A DNA stretch of 64,000 bases from RH-AL1 sp965277735 (lineage in GTDB: Bacteria; Pseudomonadota; Alphaproteobacteria; Rhizobiales; Beijerinckiaceae): the NCBI GenBank assembly GCA_965277735.1, contig CBDIDO010000003.1:2542001-2606000 (forward strand), in the 5' to 3' direction. The notes under the pieces were generated by a model. The model saw only the letters and a list, made by a program, of their open reading frames with translations, was not told the origin of the DNA and made no database searches. Position 1 is the stretch's first letter, and each line of letters opens with the position of its first letter. A program made the translations under genes and the position numbers. Shown one piece after another: positions 34,414 to 43,190 of this stretch.

Positions 34414-35796
34414 ATGGCTTCCATCGACGCTGTCCTGACGAAGATCGATCAGAATCTCGACGCCGCCATCGAGAGGTTGTTCGCGTTCGTGGCGATCCCG
34501 TCGGTCTCGACCGACCCGGCCTTCAAGGCGGAGTGCCAGAAGGCCGCGGACTGGGCCGCCGCGCAGCTGAATACGATCGGCTTCACCGCGAGCGTCAGGC
34601 CGACCACCGGCCACCCGATGGTGGTCGCGTCGGCCAAGGCCGCGCGCCCCGACGTGCCGCACGTGCTCTTCTACGGCCATTACGACGTGCAGCCGGCCGA
34701 CCCGCTCGAGCTTTGGGAGACGCCGCCGTTCGAGCCGCGCATCGCCGAGGGGCCGGCCGGGCGCCAGCTGGTCGGACGTGGCACCGCCGACGACAAGGGC
34801 CAGCTCATGACCTTCGTCGAGGCCTGCCGCGCCTTCAAGGAAACGGGCGACCTGCCCTGCCACGTCACGGTGCTGCTCGAGGGCGAAGAGGAGAGCGGCT
34901 CGCCGTCGCTGCCGGCCTTCCTCGCCGAGAACGCCAAGGAGCTGCGCTGCGACGTCGCTCTCGTCTGCGACACGCTGATGTGGGACGAGAAGACGCCGGC
35001 CATCACCACGATGCTCCGCGGCCTCGTCGGCCAGGAGGTGATCGTCAAGGCCGCGAGCCGCGACCTGCATTCCGGCATGTTCGGCGGCCCGGCGATCAAC
35101 CCGATCCGCGTGCTCTCGAAGATCATCGCCGACCTGCATGATGACGAGGGCCGCGTCACCATCCCCGGCTTCTACGACGCCGTCGCCGAATTGCCCGACG
35201 AGATCGCCGACCAGTGGCACGAGCTGAAGTTCGACGGCACCAAGTTCCTGGGCGACGTCGGCCTCTCCGTGCCGGCCGGCGAGCATGGCCGCAGCGTGCT
35301 CGAGATGATCTGGTCGCGCCCTACCTGCGAGATCAACGGCATCACCAGCGGCTACACGGCTGAGGGCATGAAGACGGTGCTGCCGGCGCAGGCGAGCGCC
35401 AAGCTCTCGTTCCGCCTCGTCTCGAAGCAGGACCCGCAGGCGATCGTCGCGGCCTTCCGCGACTTCGTGACCTCGCGGCTGCCGGACGATTGCGAGGCCG
35501 AGTTCATCTCGCACGGCGCCTCGCCCGCGATCACCCTGCCCTTCTCCTCCGAAGCTTTGACGCGCGCCCGCCGCGCGCTGCAGGCCGAATGGGGCACCGA
35601 GACGGTGATGGCCGGCTGCGGCGGCTCGATCCCGATCGTCGGCGCGTTCAAGAGCACGCTGAAGATGGACTCGCTGATGATCGGCTTCAGCCTCGAGAGC
35701 GACCGTATCCACTCGCCGAACGAGAAGTACGAGCTTACCTCCTTCCACAAGGGCGCGCGCTCGTGGGCGCGGGTGCTGAACGCCCTGAGCGGCTGA
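34414..35796 (+). CDS. M20 family metallopeptidase (dipeptidase)
   Basis: A 460-residue M20/M25/M40 enzyme. Metal ligands are visible in HVLFYGHYDVQPADPLELW (His and Asp), GRGTADDKGQL (bridging Asp) and LLEGEEESGSPSLP (catalytic Glu pair), and a late His is in DRIHSPNEKYELTSF. The dimerisation domain lies between about residues 200 and 320. The start at ATG 34414 has AGGAGGA four bases upstream, which decides against an ATG at 34390. Likely a cytosolic dipeptidase; the substrate is not evident. Confidence 0.92.
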   Translation: MASIDAVLTKIDQNLDAAIERLFAFVAIPSVSTDPAFKAECQKAADWAAAQLNTIGFTASVRPTTGHPMVVASAKAARPDVPHVLFYGHYDVQPADPLELWETPPFEPRIAEGPAGRQLVGRGTADDKGQLMTFVEACRAFKETGDLPCHVTVLLEGEEESGSPSLPAFLAENAKELRCDVALVCDTLMWDEKTPAITTMLRGLVGQEVIVKAASRDLHSGMFGGPAINPIRVLSKIIADLHDDEGRVTIPGFYDAVAELPDEIADQWHELKFDGTKFLGDVGLSVPAGEHGRSVLEMIWSRPTCEINGITSGYTAEGMKTVLPAQASAKLSFRLVSKQDPQAIVAAFRDFVTSRLPDDCEAEFISHGASPAITLPFSSEALTRARRALQAEWGTETVMAGCGGSIPIVGAFKSTLKMDSLMIGFSLESDRIHSPNEKYELTSFHKGARSWARVLNALSG

Positions 35797-36027
35797 ACGT
35801 TAACGTCCGAGCCGCGAATTACTTAACGGCTACTGCGTCGCTACTTCAGCTTGGGGCCGCCATGACTTGCGCGGGCGGTCACGGCAGGTGCTTGTGCACC
35901 ACACCGGCTATTTTCGGCGATTATCGTCAATAAATCCTGGACAAATCGATTCGTTCGGATTCAGATGGGCTGATTCGGGGAAGATGCGGCACATCCGCCC
36001 CGGATTGCACATCGAGGGGGCCATTCC

Positions 36028-38409
36028 ATGTCACTTGCGGACGTGGCCGGCACCGCTGCGCGAGCAGCGGTACGGCGATCCTTTGCCGTTTTACGGCCGT
36101 CCCAGCGCACCCGCGTCGCTCGTGTCCTGTCCTCTTTCAATCGCCTCGATCTCGAACCCCTTTTGCGCTGGAGCGTCCCGGCAGCACTCGCGATCTTCAT
36201 CGCGATCCTGATCGGCGCTTCCGTCGTCTTCGCTCTCGCCGAGCAGGAGCGGATCATCGCCACCGCGACGGCCGACGTCGACATGGCGGCCTCGGTGATC
36301 GCCGCCGAAGTCGGCGCCCGCCTGCAGGCGGTTTCGCGTCCCGACCCGCAGGAAGCGCTCACCGCCGCGATCCCGCATCACGCGCTGGGCCGCGGCCAGC
36401 GCGTCTTCCTCAGCGACCCGACCGGCGCCGTCATCGCGAGCTTCCCGGAGACCGAGAGCAAGGGATCGATCGGCGATTATCTCGGCGCTGCGCAGCCACT
36501 CACCGTCTTCGCCGAGAAGGCCGGCGTCATGCGCCTGACCGTCCCGAGCGGCGGCGAGATCCTGGCGACCGTCCGCGCGCTGCCCGAGCCGCTTGGTCAG
36601 ATCACGCTGATCCATCCGATGGACGCCGTCCTCGGCGACTGGCACGCCGGCGTCGAGCGCACCGCCGTCCTCATCGCCGCGATCGCCGCGGTGCTCGCCG
36701 CTCTGGCGCTCGCCTACCTCGTGCAGGCGACGAAGGCGCGCGAAGCCGACACCTCGTGCCGCATGATGCGCGACCGCGTCGACATGGTGCTGTCGCGCGG
36801 CCGCTGCGGCCTGTTCGATTGGGATCTCACGAGCGGTGCCGTCGACTGGTCGATGTCGATGTTCGAGATCCTCGGCATGACGCCGCGCGCGCAGACGCAG
36901 GAGGAGGTCGCCGCGCTGCTGCATTCCGCCGACGGCGGCTTCGCCGAGATGGCGCGTGTGCTCTCGGCGGGCAAGCAGACGACCGTCGACACGACCTTCC
37001 GCATGCGCCGCCGTAACGACTGGGTGTGGCTTCGCGCGAAAGCCGAGCTCGTCCGCAATGCCTCCGGCGCCCCGCATCTCGTCGGCATCGCGATCGACGT
37101 CACCGAGACGATGGTGCTCGAAGAGCGCACCGCCACCGCCGACATGCGGCTGCGCGACGCGATCGAGACGATCTCAGAGGCCTTCGTCGTGTGGGACGCC
37201 GAGAACCGCCTCGTCATGTGCAATTCGAAGTTCCAACGTTTCCACGATCTGCCGAACGAGGCCGTCGCCGCCGGTACGCCTTATGCCCAGGTGATGGAGA
37301 GCGGCACCGCCCCCTTGATCCAATCGCAGGTCGTGCTCGGCGAGGCCCTGCCCTTCGGCGCGCGCACCTTCGAGGCGCAGCTCGCCGACGGGCGCTGGCT
37401 GCAGATCAACGAGCGCCGCACCAAGGACGGCGGCTATGTGTCTGTCGGCACCGACATCACCGCGCTGAAGCGCAACGAGGAGCAGCTCATCCAATCCGAG
37501 ACCGAGCTGCGCGCCTCGGTCACCGCGCTCAATCGCTCGCATCAGACGCTGGAAGCGCAGAAGCAGCAGCTCGTCGAGCTCTCCGAGCAGCACCAGGAGC
37601 AGCGGGCCGAGGCCGAGAAGGCCAATCGTGCGAAGTCCGACTTCCTCGCCAACATGCAGCACGAGCTGTTCACGCCGCTGAACGCCATCCTCGGCTTCTC
37701 CGAATGCATGATGCAGGAGCTGTTCGGGCCGCACGGCTCGCCACTCTACACGGAATACAGCAAGGACATCCACACGAGCGGCACGTACCTGCACTCGGTC
37801 ATCGCCGACGTGCTCGAGATGTCCCGCCTCGACGCCGGCCGCGTCATCCTCGACCGGCAGGAATTCGTCGCCGAGACCGCGATCGAGAGGGCGATCGCCG
37901 CCGTCGCCGCCAACGCCGAAGCGAACCACCTCACCATCGAGAGCGAGCTGGCGAGCGAGACGCCGCTCGTCGCCGACCGCATCGCGGTCGAGAAGATCCT
38001 GACGATCGTGCTCGCCAACGCGGTCAAGTACACGCCGGCCGACGGCCGCATCGTCGTTCGCTCGCGGCCGGTCCAGGGCGCGCTCAACGTCTATGTCGAG
38101 GACACCGGCGTCGGCATCGCGCCGGAGGCGATGACGCGGCTCGGCCGCCCCTTCGAGCAATCCGACAAGACGCTCAAGAACGGCATGCGCGGCTCGGGCC
38201 TCGGCCTCGCCATCGCGCGCTCGCTCGTCGATCTGCATGGCGGCCGGCTGACGATCCGCTCGCAGCAGGGCGTCGGCACCGTCGTCCACATCCATCTGCC
38301 GAACCGTCGCGTGGCGCCGCCGAAGCTGCACCTCGCCGTCGGCGGCCGCGCTGGCACGCGCGCCCATCGCGCCGCGGCGGAGACCGCCCGGTTGCCGCGC
38401 ACGGCCTGA
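36028..38409 (+). CDS. PAS domain sensor histidine kinase
   Basis: A 793-residue hybrid of two membrane helices (about residues 50-72 and 208-232) around a periplasmic domain, two PAS domains (about 245-365 and 370-480), a coiled-coil segment and a kinase core. The phosphoacceptor His545 lies in NMQHELFTPLNAILGFSE, where Phe replaces the usual Arg of HELRTPL. The ATPase part has VLANAVKYTP, VEDTGVGIAPEAM and GSGLGLAIARSLVDLHGG. The layout recalls PleC/DivJ-type kinases of alphaproteobacteria. It ends four bases before the convergent kinase gene. Confidence 0.9.
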   Translation: MSLADVAGTAARAAVRRSFAVLRPSQRTRVARVLSSFNRLDLEPLLRWSVPAALAIFIAILIGASVVFALAEQERIIATATADVDMAASVIAAEVGARLQAVSRPDPQEALTAAIPHHALGRGQRVFLSDPTGAVIASFPETESKGSIGDYLGAAQPLTVFAEKAGVMRLTVPSGGEILATVRALPEPLGQITLIHPMDAVLGDWHAGVERTAVLIAAIAAVLAALALAYLVQATKAREADTSCRMMRDRVDMVLSRGRCGLFDWDLTSGAVDWSMSMFEILGMTPRAQTQEEVAALLHSADGGFAEMARVLSAGKQTTVDTTFRMRRRNDWVWLRAKAELVRNASGAPHLVGIAIDVTETMVLEERTATADMRLRDAIETISEAFVVWDAENRLVMCNSKFQRFHDLPNEAVAAGTPYAQVMESGTAPLIQSQVVLGEALPFGARTFEAQLADGRWLQINERRTKDGGYVSVGTDITALKRNEEQLIQSETELRASVTALNRSHQTLEAQKQQLVELSEQHQEQRAEAEKANRAKSDFLANMQHELFTPLNAILGFSECMMQELFGPHGSPLYTEYSKDIHTSGTYLHSVIADVLEMSRLDAGRVILDRQEFVAETAIERAIAAVAANAEANHLTIESELASETPLVADRIAVEKILTIVLANAVKYTPADGRIVVRSRPVQGALNVYVEDTGVGIAPEAMTRLGRPFEQSDKTLKNGMRGSGLGLAIARSLVDLHGGRLTIRSQQGVGTVVHIHLPNRRVAPPKLHLAVGGRAGTRAHRAAAETARLPRTA

Positions 38410-38413
38410 TCGG

Positions 38414-39847
38414 TCAGACCGGCGTCGTCTCGCGCTCGCGCGGCGCCGGCAGCGCCGCCGGCTGCACCCGCACCGCCGGCAGCGAGATCACGATCCGCAA
38501 GCCCGGCGCGTTGTCTTCCACACGCAGTTCGCCGTTGTGCAGACGGCAGACCGCCGCCACGAGCGACAGGCCGAGCCCCGAGCCGGGACGCGTCCGCGAG
38601 TTCTCGAGCCGCACGAAACGATCGGTGACGCGCGAGCGGTCGCTCGCGACGATGCCGATTCCGCGGTCGGCAACCGCGATCTCGATCGCGTTGCCACGGC
38701 GCGCCGCCGATAGCGTCACGCGCCGCTCGGCGACGGGCTCCGTCTCGCTGCCGACGCCGTATTTCAGCGCGTTGTCGACGAGATTGGCGATCGCCTGGCC
38801 GATCAGCTCGCGGCTGCCGAGGACGAACAGGTTCGGGTCGATCTCGCCTTCGAAGATCACGTCGCGGCTTTCGGCGACCGGCTCGTACAGCTCGCCGACA
38901 TCGCTGGCGACGGCGGCCACGTCGACATCGGCCATTCCGTCGCGTCCGGCGCCGGCTTCGGCGCGCGCGATCATCAGCAGCGCGTCGAAGATGCGGATCA
39001 TCGAATCGGCGTCCTCGATGACCTTCTCCAGCGCGTCGCGATAGTCGTCGCTCGTGCCACCCAGATGCAAGGTCTGCTCGGCGCGGCTACGCAGCCGCGT
39101 CAGCGGCGTCTTCAGATCGTGCGCCACATTGTCCGACACTTCCTTCATGCCCGCGACGAGCTCGGTGATGCGCCCGAGCATGGCGTTGAGGTTCTCGACG
39201 AGGCGGTCGAGCTCGTCGCCGGTACCGGCGAGCGGCAGGCGGCCAGAGAGATCGCCGTCGGCGATCTTGCGCGCATCGACCGCGATCGCATCGACGCGCC
39301 GCAGCACGCGACGCGCGACGAGAAGGCCGCAGATCGTGCCGATCACGGTGAGCCAGATAAGCGCGGTGACGAGCGCGTGCCACAGGATCGGCCGCAGCGT
39401 ATCGCCCTCGGCGAGATCGTGGCCGACGAGCAGGCGGAAGCCGCCCGACAGCGCGAAGATACGCGCGAGCGCGTGGCGGCGCTCGCCCTTCACCTCGTAG
39501 CTCGTCTCGACGACGCCTTCCTTGTCGATGACGCCGAGCGGCAGCGACGAGACGTTGCCGACGATCGGCTCGCCGGCATGCGTGGTGAGAAGGTAGAGTC
39601 CGGCGCCCGGCTGCTTGACGCGCTGGTCGATCACCTCGGCGAGCCGGGTGATGCCGCCGTCGACATATTGCTCGGAGAGTCCGACCGTGTCGGCGTCGAC
39701 AGTCTGCGTCACCGACTGGTCGAGGACGTCCTTGATGTTCCAGCTGACGCTGAGGAGCACGATCACCGCGCCGATCGAGGTGATGACCAGATAGGCCAGC
39801 GAGATCTTGAACGCGGTGGTTCGGAACAGCTTACCGAGCGCTATCAC
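38414..39847 (-). CDS. HAMP sensor histidine kinase
   Basis: A 477-residue inner-membrane kinase with helices at about residues 13-35 and 165-185, a periplasmic loop, a HAMP domain (VARRVLRRVDAIAVDARKIA) and the H box NVAHDLKTPLTRLRSRAEQ. N and G boxes are NLVDNALKYGV, VADRGIGI and GSGLGLSLVAAVCRLHNG. It starts at GTG 39847 within the end of the partner regulator (17-base overlap). The set degP-regulator-kinase matches a conserved order seen next to cycHJKL in rhizobia; here it is separated from the ccm genes by about 16 kb. Confidence 0.92.
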   Translation of the reverse strand: MIALGKLFRTTAFKISLAYLVITSIGAVIVLLSVSWNIKDVLDQSVTQTVDADTVGLSEQYVDGGITRLAEVIDQRVKQPGAGLYLLTTHAGEPIVGNVSSLPLGVIDKEGVVETSYEVKGERRHALARIFALSGGFRLLVGHDLAEGDTLRPILWHALVTALIWLTVIGTICGLLVARRVLRRVDAIAVDARKIADGDLSGRLPLAGTGDELDRLVENLNAMLGRITELVAGMKEVSDNVAHDLKTPLTRLRSRAEQTLHLGGTSDDYRDALEKVIEDADSMIRIFDALLMIARAEAGAGRDGMADVDVAAVASDVGELYEPVAESRDVIFEGEIDPNLFVLGSRELIGQAIANLVDNALKYGVGSETEPVAERRVTLSAARRGNAIEIAVADRGIGIVASDRSRVTDRFVRLENSRTRPGSGLGLSLVAAVCRLHNGELRVEDNAPGLRIVISLPAVRVQPAALPAPRERETTPV

Positions 39848-40523
39848 GGATCGTGTATCCCGTGCCCCGGACCGTCTGCAGCAGCGGCGGATCGAACCCC
39901 TTGTCGATCTTGGCGCGCAGCCGCGAGATGTGCACGTCGATCACGTTGGTCTGCGGGTCGAAGTGATAGTCCCACACGTTCTCCAGCAGCATCGTGCGCG
40001 TCACCACCTGCCCGTGGTGCTTCATGAGGTATTCGAGCAGCCGGAACTCGCGCGGCTGCAGCACGATCTCCTTGCCGTCGCGCGTCAGCTTGTGGGCGAG
40101 CCGGTCGAGCTCGAGGCCGCCCACCTTGTAGACGGTCTCCTCGCCGTTGCCGGCACTCTTGCGGCGCGCCAGCGCCTCGGTGCGGGCGAGCAGCTCGGAG
40201 AAAGCATAGGGCTTGGGCAGGTAATCGTCGCCGCCGGCACGCAGGCCCTTCACGCGGTCGTCGACCTGCCCGAGCGCGGACAGGATGAGCACCGGCGTCG
40301 TCACCTTCTGGGCGCGCAGGCCGCCGATCAGCGAGAGCCCGTCCATGCGCGGCAGCATGCGGTCGACGATGAGCACGTCGTAGTTCTCGTCGCGCGCCAT
40401 GTCGTAGCCCTCGAGCCCGTCGCGCGCGGCATCCGCCACGTGCCCGCTCTCGCGGAACGCCTTGACGAGATACTGGGCCGCCTCGACGTCGTCCTCGACG
40501 ATCAGAATTCGCATCGGCGACAT
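39831..40523 (-). CDS. OmpR-family response regulator
   Basis: A 230-residue regulator: receiver with MRILIVEDDVEAAQYLVKAF, phosphorylated Asp54 in DVLIVDRMLPRMDGL, and KPYAFSELLAR; winged-helix domain with LQPREFRLLEYLMKHHGQVV, WDYHFDPQTNVIDVHISRLR and VRGTGYTIRD. I start at ATG 40523 (MSPMRIL) because an AGG-rich stretch lies a few bases upstream; ATG 40514 is the alternative. It lies about 100 bases downstream of degP, with a GC-rich inverted repeat (GGTGCCGTCACC...GGTGACGGCACC) between them. Confidence 0.93.
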   Translation of the reverse strand: MSPMRILIVEDDVEAAQYLVKAFRESGHVADAARDGLEGYDMARDENYDVLIVDRMLPRMDGLSLIGGLRAQKVTTPVLILSALGQVDDRVKGLRAGGDDYLPKPYAFSELLARTEALARRKSAGNGEETVYKVGGLELDRLAHKLTRDGKEIVLQPREFRLLEYLMKHHGQVVTRTMLLENVWDYHFDPQTNVIDVHISRLRAKIDKGFDPPLLQTVRGTGYTIRDSAR

Positions 40524-40585
40524 ATAGCCTGATCCTCGCAAAACGCAGCAGGCCGGGCGCTGGGCCCGGCCTGCGTGCTCGGTGC

Positions 40586-40622
40586 CGTCACCTCAGGGGA
40601 GGAGCCGGCGGTGACGGCACCG
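40586..40622. terminator. Hairpin between degP and response regulator gene
   Basis: CGGTGCCGTCACC at about 40586 and GGTGACGGCACCG at about 40610 form a near-perfect 12-13 pair stem around the loop TCAGGGGAGGAGCCG. It follows the degP stop codon on the minus strand and could terminate or attenuate readthrough into the regulator gene. No T-tract follows, so termination may be partial. Confidence 0.5.
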
Positions 40623-40629
40623 GATGGGG

Positions 40630-42186
40630 TCAGCCGTTGGCGGTCGTGCCGAGCGCGACGAAATGCACACCCTGGTCGTTCTTGACCCGCAGCAGCACGG
40701 CCTTGCGGCCGTCCTTCTTGGCCTGCGAGATCACCGCGGTGATGTCGGCGGGTTTGGAGACCTTCTGGCCGCCGGCCTCGAGGATCACGTCGCCGACCTT
40801 CAGGCCCTTCTGGGCCGCCTGGCTGTCGGCCTCGACGTCGGCCACGACGACACCGTCCTGGCCGGCACCGGGGATCGAAGCGGCGGGCGCCAGCTGCAGG
40901 CCGAGCGCACCGACGGTGGCCTTGTCGTCGTCGCCCTGGATCTCGGCCTTGGCGACCTGGTCGCTGTTCGGCAGCATGCCGAGCTTGACGTCCGTCGTCT
41001 TCTGCGAGCCGTTGTGCCAGTAGGTCAGCGTGGCCTTGGCGTCGGGACCGAGCCCGGCGATGGTGCGGGCGAGCTCACGCGGGCCGTCGACGTTCTTGCC
41101 GTCGACGCCGAGGATGACGTCGCCCGACTTGATGCCGGCGGCGGAGGCCGGACCCGTCGGCTGCGCCTCGGCGACCAGCGCACCCTTGGTCGTCTTCAGC
41201 CCGAGGCTGTCGGCGATCTCGTCGGTGACGGGCTGGATCTGCACGCCGATCCAGCCGCGCGACACCTTGCCGTTGGTCTCGAGGGACTGGATGACGTTCT
41301 GCGCGACCTCGGAGGGGATCGCGAAGCCGATGCCGACGCTGCCGCCCGACGGCGAGAAGATCGCTGTGTTGACGCCGACGACCTGGCCTTCAGCATTGAA
41401 GGTCGGGCCGCCCGAGTTGCCGCGGTTCACCGGCGCATCGATCTGCAGGAAGTCGTCATAGGGGCCGGCGCCGATGTCGCGGCCGCGGGCCGAGACGATG
41501 CCGGCCGTGACGGTGCCGCCGAGGCCGAACGGGTTGCCGATCGCCATCACCCACTCACCGACGCGCGGCGCCTTCTCGGCCCAATGCACGAAGGGATAGG
41601 TGCCGGGCTTCGTCACCTTGAGCAGCGCGAGATCAGTCTTCTTGTCGGTGCCGATCACCTTGGCCGGCAGCGTCGTGCCGTCGTCGGTGACCAGCGTCAC
41701 CTCGGTCGCGTGCTCGACGACGTGGTTGTTTGTGACGAGATAGCCCGACGGCGTGATGAAGAAGCCGGAGCCCTGCGCCTGCGTCACGTGCGGGCGCATC
41801 GGATGGCCGTGCTTCTCGCCGAACTGCTTGAAGAACTTCTCGAGCGGATCGCCCGGCTTCAGCTGCGGCATCTGCTGCTGATCGTCACCGCCGCCGCTGC
41901 CGCCACCGCCGCCTTCGCCTTCCTCGCCCTCGGCATTGTCGGTCGAGCTCATCTTGACCTTGACCGAGACGACCGCGTTGCGGACGTGCTCGACGACATC
42001 GGCGAAGGACGTCGGAGTCACGGTGATCGTGTGCTCGGGGGTCGCCGCCGTATCCGCAAAGGCGCCGTGCGGCACGACGAAGCCGCCGACGATCGCGCCG
42101 GACAGGGCGAACGCGCCCGCCGTGCCGAGCAGGATCGCTCGCTGCGTCGTCCGCTTGCCGAAACGCGTCAGATTGGTCTCGCCCAT
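40630..42186 (-). CDS. degP: Do family serine endopeptidase (DegP/HtrA)
   Basis: A 518-residue periplasmic protease/chaperone. The N-terminus has an export helix (RAILLGTAGAFALSGAIVGG). The catalytic triad is complete: His155 in LVTNNHVVEHA, Asp185 in DKKTDLALLK, Ser258 in NRGNSGGPTFNAEG. Two PDZ domains follow (about 300-400 with GWIGVQIQPVTDEIADSLGL, and 420-510 with GVVVADVEADSQAAQKGLKV). A Gly/acidic insert (EGEEGEGGGGGSGGG) is typical of the LA loop in this order. Start ATG 42186. Confidence 0.95.
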   Translation of the reverse strand: MGETNLTRFGKRTTQRAILLGTAGAFALSGAIVGGFVVPHGAFADTAATPEHTITVTPTSFADVVEHVRNAVVSVKVKMSSTDNAEGEEGEGGGGGSGGGDDQQQMPQLKPGDPLEKFFKQFGEKHGHPMRPHVTQAQGSGFFITPSGYLVTNNHVVEHATEVTLVTDDGTTLPAKVIGTDKKTDLALLKVTKPGTYPFVHWAEKAPRVGEWVMAIGNPFGLGGTVTAGIVSARGRDIGAGPYDDFLQIDAPVNRGNSGGPTFNAEGQVVGVNTAIFSPSGGSVGIGFAIPSEVAQNVIQSLETNGKVSRGWIGVQIQPVTDEIADSLGLKTTKGALVAEAQPTGPASAAGIKSGDVILGVDGKNVDGPRELARTIAGLGPDAKATLTYWHNGSQKTTDVKLGMLPNSDQVAKAEIQGDDDKATVGALGLQLAPAASIPGAGQDGVVVADVEADSQAAQKGLKVGDVILEAGGQKVSKPADITAVISQAKKDGRKAVLLRVKNDQGVHFVALGTTANG

Positions 42187-42395
42187 TGTCGTCTCCGTTG
42201 AACGACGGTCGTCGTGCGCCGCCTGTCGAGGCACAAGGTGGCCGAGCCGGACTTACGCGCGCATGTCCGACGCATGAAAACTTCGTAAGATTGTGTTGCC
42301 CGCGTCAAAAACCCCAAGGCGGGACCCAAGGCGCGGTCCTGCTTGCGGAGACGGCCGTCGCGCGGCATCCTCGGCTGTGAGCTGAGGAGAGGGCG

Positions 42396-42719
42396 ATGAG
42401 CGAGACCTCGACGGACCAGTGGCGCAAGATGGCGAGTGCGCCGAAGGACGGCTCGCGCATCCTTGCCGTCATCCGCGGCACCGAGCAGGGGCCGGCCGAC
42501 GTCGACGTCGTGCGCTGGACCCACCACAAGCGCGACGCCGAGCCCTGCTGGGTGTCGACCGATTCCTCCGCCGACTGCGCGATCGTCTACGAGGATTGGG
42601 AGGTGGCGTTCTGGATGCCCCTGCCCTCCTCGATCGCGCCGGTGCGGACGCCGGGGCTCGCCGCCCGGCTGCCGGAGTTCCCGCGCGACGGAGCGGAAAT
42701 CGGCGGCTCGGGAATTTGA
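42396..42719 (+). CDS. Hypothetical protein
   Basis: A 107-residue soluble protein (MSETSTDQWRKMASAPKDGS). It has the pattern WRKMASAPKDGSRILAVIRG ... VRWTHHKRDAEPCWVSTDSS ... WEVAFWMPLPSS, similar to short 'DUF551-like' proteins in which a repeated Trp-Pro-x-Pro motif ends the domain. GAGGAGAGGGCG precedes the ATG. It is the last core-type gene before an AT-rich stretch. Function unknown. Confidence 0.6.
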   Translation: MSETSTDQWRKMASAPKDGSRILAVIRGTEQGPADVDVVRWTHHKRDAEPCWVSTDSSADCAIVYEDWEVAFWMPLPSSIAPVRTPGLAARLPEFPRDGAEIGGSGI

Positions 42720-42740
42720 GACCGCCCGTTCAAGGGATAA

Positions 42741-43190
42741 GCTTATGGCACAGAGCAAATTAAATTACTTAAGAGCGCAGCTGTCCATTGGAAGCGAGAA
42801 TCTATAGGGCGCATTCCCGATAACACGCGGGGCATCTATTTCCTCTATCAAGCAAGTGGAAGCTTTCTTAATGTTGTCTATGTTGGCCTAGCCATTGAAC
42901 TGGGCATCAAAAAAGAGAATTTATGAACACGCAAATAGAGAATACAAACATGGCAAGGAAAGACAGTTTAAAGAATGGACGTATTTTTCCGAATATTAAG
43001 TCCATGACAATATTTCTGGCGACGAAATAGAAGAACTTGAAAGTTTTTCCTGACTGCGTATGCAATGGATGAGCACGCAAATAAGCTTAATGTCAAAAAC
43101 GACAGCAATAAACTATCGCTTTGCGAAAAGAGACCGAAGAAGAGTGGGCTAATATAAATAAGTCTCCGGCAATAATGTCTTACCCTACCT
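42741..43190 (+). pseudogene. Decayed GIY-YIG nuclease-like gene in AT-rich island
   Basis: Translating this AT-rich stretch and joining frames recovers one protein-like sequence. From 42741 one frame reads VHWKRESIGRIPDN then TRGIYFLYQASGSFLNVVYV, the GIY...YVG core of GIY-YIG nucleases, until TGA 42924. After an A6 run at 42909 another frame continues KKRIYEHANREYKHG and FKEWTYFSEY, meets TAA, goes on VHDNISGDEIEELESF, and after the T5 run at 43044 a third frame gives FLTAYAMDEHANKLN. No usable start codon is seen. So at least two frameshifts and one stop have inactivated it. Base composition differs sharply from the flanks, indicating acquired DNA. Confidence 0.75.
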
